The notes below the pieces were generated by a model. It saw only the letters and a list, made by a program, of their open reading frames with translations. It was not told the DNA's origin and made no database searches. From the IMG/VR virus record IMGVR_UViG_3300044681_001056, positions 1 through 41,228 of that record: DNA of 41,228 bases; one strand, written 5' to 3'. Every line of letters begins with the position of its first letter. The stretch's first letter is position 1. Shown here piece by piece: positions 38,401-41,228 of this stretch. The position numbers were made by a program, and so were the translations under genes. This stretch comes from a virus.

Positions 38401-40497
38401 ATGGCCTGGAACTCGTCTAAAAACAAATCCATATCCAACGGCTCCGCCAAGGCGATTGGGCCTGGGTCTCCCATTGCCCAAAACCCGAACTATGCGGGGA
38501 AACCGTATAGAGACTCGTGGGACATAGAGCGCGCATACCGCGAAGGCATGCAGAAAATCACCTGGGTGAACAGGTGTGTTGACGCAATCGCGGGAAACCA
38601 AGCCCGACTTCCAATCATGCTTCGCAGAGACAATTCACCAGACGGAGAGGTTGTCACCGGAAGGGAAGCGGCAAGAGCAGAAATACTCGAGGTGCTCAAC
38701 ACCAAGGCGAATGTTGGCGAGAACGCTTTCATTTTCAGATACAGACTTTCCGCGCAACTCCTTCTCGGCACTCGCGGTGTATTCATAGAAAAAATACGAG
38801 GTCGTGACGGCGGAATAGTTGGCCTCAATCTTTTGCCACCCCAGTCGACGGCGCCTATTCCAGACCCGAAACATTTTGTCGCCGGCTACGAAGTGCAAAT
38901 GCCATTCGGACACAAGACAGTGCTTCGCAGGGAGGATGTTGTCTGGATTCGTAGACCACACCCGCTTGACCCGTACCTATCGCTAACCCCACTCGAATCT
39001 TGCGGCGTAGCTCTTGAAATTGAAAACTTGGCAAAGTTGTACAACAGAAACTATCTGTTAAACGATGGAAGGCCGGGAGGGTTGCTTGTTCTCCGAGGCG
39101 AGATTGACGATGACGACAAAGAAGAGTTGCGCAATAGGTTCAGGGGCAATCTTGCCAAAACCGGGTATACATCTGTAATCGCTGCCGATGACGGAGTTGA
39201 CTATGTGGACACGTCTGCTTCACCGAGAGATGCTGCATACGTACAGATGCGTCAGCTCACAAAAGAAGAAATTCTTGCAGCATTCGGCGTTCCGGAATCC
39301 GTAATCGGAAATGCTTCCGGCAGGACATTCACAAATGCAGCAGAAGAAATCCGAGTGTTCTGGATGGAGACAATGCTTCCCCATCTCGAACCTTTGGCGA
39401 GAGCGCTGGATGAGCTGGATGATAAGTACTACATCGATTTTGATTTGACAGAAGTTCCGATTCTTCAGCTTTACAAGCAAGAGCGTGAAAGATATTTGCT
39501 CCAGGAGTTCCAGACTGGGCTGATTAGCAATAACGAGTACAGACTTGGCTCGGGAAGAAAAGAAGTTGAATCTGACCTTGCCGATTCACTGTTGATGAAC
39601 CCGAACCTGATTCCGATTGCTAACACAAAGAAGAAAATGGAAGAGCAGTCGGCAGAAGTTCAGGGTCCGCAGGGAATGCCAGGAATGCCTGGCGGGCCAG
39701 GGGTTCCCGGAATGCCGCCAGTTGATGGTCAAATTCCTGGGGCGGAAGGCATGCCGCCAGCTGCCCCAACCACACCTGGTCCAGAGGTAATTGACCCGAA
39801 CACAATGGCTGGGGCGCTTGCACAAACGACACTCCCGCCAGAAGCAGCAGCAGCAATGGCGGAGCCGCAGACACCAGCACCAATGCAGAACGCTGCCGTG
39901 CAGCCAGCGCAGCAGGCGTCTCTGTCAGAGCCGGAAATTGAAGAGAAGTCAGATGACATCGATGACGAGCGCCAAACAATAGCTAGATGGGAAGAAATCC
40001 TCAATAGAAGCATTGAGCGAGTAATCGAACGTCAGCAACGCGTTGTTCTGGAAAAGTCTGGCGGAGCGAAAGCGAAAAAGTCCCTCAACGCAGGAACTCT
40101 CGACATTGACGGGATAATTGTGCCGGAAGTGTGGGATAGGCAGATGGATGAAGATATACGGCCAGTGATATCGGCGATAATTCAGGATTCGTATGCCTCC
40201 TTCAACGAGCACTACGGCAAGAAGACTGGAATCAAGATTGGCAAGGGAATACCTCGGGCCGACATAGACGCCCAAATAGATTCGCAAATGAACAGAATCA
40301 AGCAAATCAACGCAGACAATCTTGCGGAACTCAAGCAGATGATGTTTGCATCCCTGTCAATAATTGGAGAAGAGCAAAGGGCTTCAGCTTTTAGGTCGGC
40401 GGTAGTTGGTCTGTACGCAAACCTGATGGCCAAAGACAGATTTGAGATGGCGGAAGACGAAACACGCCGAGCATGGCAATTTGGGCAAAGGGTCTAA
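38401..40497 (+). CDS. Portal protein (HK97-type) with collagen-like insert
   Basis: 698 residues, longer than usual (400-550). The first 400 carry the HK97-type portal core: KITWVNRCVDAIAGNQARLP, PIPDPKHFVAGYEV, DVVWIRRPHPLDPYLSLTPL, YNRNYLLNDGRPGGLLVLRG and MRQLTKEEILAAFGVPESVI. Around 422-439 is a collagen-like GPQGMPGMPGGPGVPGMP, within a Pro/Ala-rich stretch to about 510. The last 180 residues are helical and charged (IERVIERQQRVVLEKSGG). It forms the ring at the head vertex. The insert is unusual and rich in proline. Confidence 0.9.
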   Translation: MAWNSSKNKSISNGSAKAIGPGSPIAQNPNYAGKPYRDSWDIERAYREGMQKITWVNRCVDAIAGNQARLPIMLRRDNSPDGEVVTGREAARAEILEVLNTKANVGENAFIFRYRLSAQLLLGTRGVFIEKIRGRDGGIVGLNLLPPQSTAPIPDPKHFVAGYEVQMPFGHKTVLRREDVVWIRRPHPLDPYLSLTPLESCGVALEIENLAKLYNRNYLLNDGRPGGLLVLRGEIDDDDKEELRNRFRGNLAKTGYTSVIAADDGVDYVDTSASPRDAAYVQMRQLTKEEILAAFGVPESVIGNASGRTFTNAAEEIRVFWMETMLPHLEPLARALDELDDKYYIDFDLTEVPILQLYKQERERYLLQEFQTGLISNNEYRLGSGRKEVESDLADSLLMNPNLIPIANTKKKMEEQSAEVQGPQGMPGMPGGPGVPGMPPVDGQIPGAEGMPPAAPTTPGPEVIDPNTMAGALAQTTLPPEAAAAMAEPQTPAPMQNAAVQPAQQASLSEPEIEEKSDDIDDERQTIARWEEILNRSIERVIERQQRVVLEKSGGAKAKKSLNAGTLDIDGIIVPEVWDRQMDEDIRPVISAIIQDSYASFNEHYGKKTGIKIGKGIPRADIDAQIDSQMNRIKQINADNLAELKQMMFASLSIIGEEQRASAFRSAVVGLYANLMAKDRFEMAEDETRRAWQFGQRV

Positions 40498-40502
40498 AAC
40501 AA

Positions 40503-40524
40503 TTTAAAGAAAAGTTTCTTTAAA
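40503..40524 (+). terminator. AT-rich hairpin after the portal gene
   Basis: TTTAAAGAAA (40503-40512) and TTTCTTTAAA (40515-40524) form a perfect 10-base inverted repeat with a two-base centre, six bases after the portal stop. It is AT-only except for one G and one C pair, and no U-run follows, so it may be an mRNA end or processing signal rather than a strong terminator. The rest of the 107-base gap to 40605 shows no clear promoter. Confidence 0.35.
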
Positions 40525-40604
40525 CAAGCCCAATTAAAGCTAATACTTGCCATACATCCCATTTTTCTCGTTTATTATCGTTGTGGCGCAGAAAAGAAGA
40601 CGGG

Positions 40605-41228
40605 ATGACAAACGGTACTTTTTCAAATATTCAGTACAAGGCGACTGGCTCTAATCAGGCATCTGGTTCTGTAAACCTAGACGAAGCCCAGGGCATAGTT
40701 GAGTGTTTCGTTGCCGCGGTGGGCAACAAGGACTCCGTTGGGGACATAGTCGCTACCGGCGCCTTCAGCAAGAGTCTCCAGAGGCGAAAGCCAAGAGTCG
40801 TTTGGGGCCACAACTGGAATGACCCAATCGGCAAGGTTCTTGAGATTTACGAAGTACCACCAAATGACCCACGCCTTCCTGGGAAAATGAAGGCTGCCGG
40901 GGTGGGTGGACTTTATGCGCGCGTTCAATTCAATCTTCAATCCGAAAAGGGACGCGAAGCATTCTCGAATGTGGCCTTCTTTGGACACGAACAAGAGTGG
41001 TCAATTGGTTACAAGACACTTCGCTCACACTTTGACCCGAAAATGCAGGCAAACATTCTTCATGAAGTTGAGCTTTATGAGGTGAGCCCTGTTCTGCACG
41101 GAGCGAACCAGCTCACGGCAACAATCTCAGTAAAGAGCGACGAAGAAAAGATGCACATGGGTTCAGTCGCTGTGCGCGTTCCAGCTGCCGAGCCTCAAGA
41201 TTACGACGCAGACGAAAATCTGTTTGCC
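40605..41228 (+). CDS. Prohead protease (U35/HK97 type), 3' truncated
   Basis: 208 codons are visible, open to the window edge. It matches caudovirus prohead proteases: DEAQGIVECFVAAVGNKDSV, GDIVATGAFSKSL, VVWGHNWNDPIGKVLEI with catalytic His69, FFGHEQEWSIGYKT with Ser133 and HEVELYEVSPVLHGANQL. It cleaves scaffold and capsid proteins during head maturation. The normal length is about 200-260 residues, so the stop should be close to the edge, followed by the capsid gene. The start is ATG 40605. Confidence 0.92.
   Translation, partial: MTNGTFSNIQYKATGSNQASGSVNLDEAQGIVECFVAAVGNKDSVGDIVATGAFSKSLQRRKPRVVWGHNWNDPIGKVLEIYEVPPNDPRLPGKMKAAGVGGLYARVQFNLQSEKGREAFSNVAFFGHEQEWSIGYKTLRSHFDPKMQANILHEVELYEVSPVLHGANQLTATISVKSDEEKMHMGSVAVRVPAAEPQDYDADENLFA

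Noticed and set aside
1-41228. tRNA or rRNA genes
   Set aside because: No cloverleaf with acceptor-T-arm signature was seen on reading the gaps. The only rRNA-like piece is the 17-mer at 33784-33800, too short to be a gene.

Overview
The window is part of the genome of a tailed phage with a contractile tail (myovirus morphology, Caudoviricetes). The evidence is a complete tail module (sheath, tube, tail assembly chaperone, tape measure, hub, spike, gp25/W-, J- and I-like baseplate proteins, fibre), plus terminase, portal and the start of a prohead protease. There is no integrase, repressor, rRNA or tRNA in view, so nothing suggests a prophage. The host cannot be read from the sequence. The many 2-oxoglutarate (2OG)/Fe(II) oxygenases and the GT60-type glycosyltransferase resemble the accessory gene sets of uncultivated aquatic phages, but that is inference.

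Layout. (1) Positions 1-9936, plus strand: an accessory block of tightly packed, often overlapping genes. It starts with a DUF6065-like protein and a series of small unknown proteins, then a methyltransferase-fold protein. Seven 2OG/Fe(II) oxygenases follow, from the AspH, P4H-like, PF13759-like and PhyH groups. Among them sit a glutathione-peroxidase-fold protein without the usual catalytic cysteine and a Rossmann dehydrogenase-like protein. (2) Positions 9905-30301, minus strand, read right to left: a basic K/R/A-rich protein, head-tail connectors, sheath, tube, frameshifted tail assembly chaperone, a tape measure with a C-terminal M15-peptidase-like domain, the baseplate proteins, a fibre, an FN3 protein with a (PPFF)n stalk, two small proteins, a GT60-like glycosyltransferase and an eighth 2OG oxygenase. 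(3) Positions 30359-36767, minus strand: a DNA-transaction block with ParB-like, PAPS-reductase-like and ParB-like proteins, a RuvC-like resolvase, an HNH nuclease, a RecB/Cas4-like nuclease, a Rad52-like annealing protein and unknowns. (4) The terminase large subunit (36799-38106, minus) is divergent from a small membrane protein, the portal and the prohead protease (38166 to the end, plus). The major capsid gene is not in the window and probably lies just beyond the right edge.

The most interesting possibility is a virus-encoded hydroxylation and glycosylation pathway. On the minus strand, a P4H-like 2OG oxygenase overlaps by 4 bases a glycosyltransferase of the Skp1 hydroxyproline-GlcNAc-transferase type (GT60). 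Both lie a few genes downstream of a tail protein with a (Pro-Pro-Phe-Phe)n repeat. This arrangement recalls the eukaryotic prolyl-hydroxylase/GnT1 pair acting on Skp1, and suggests that virion tail proteins might be hydroxylated and then glycosylated. The other seven oxygenases may extend the chemistry to other residues or substrates. No gap between genes exceeds about 135 bases.
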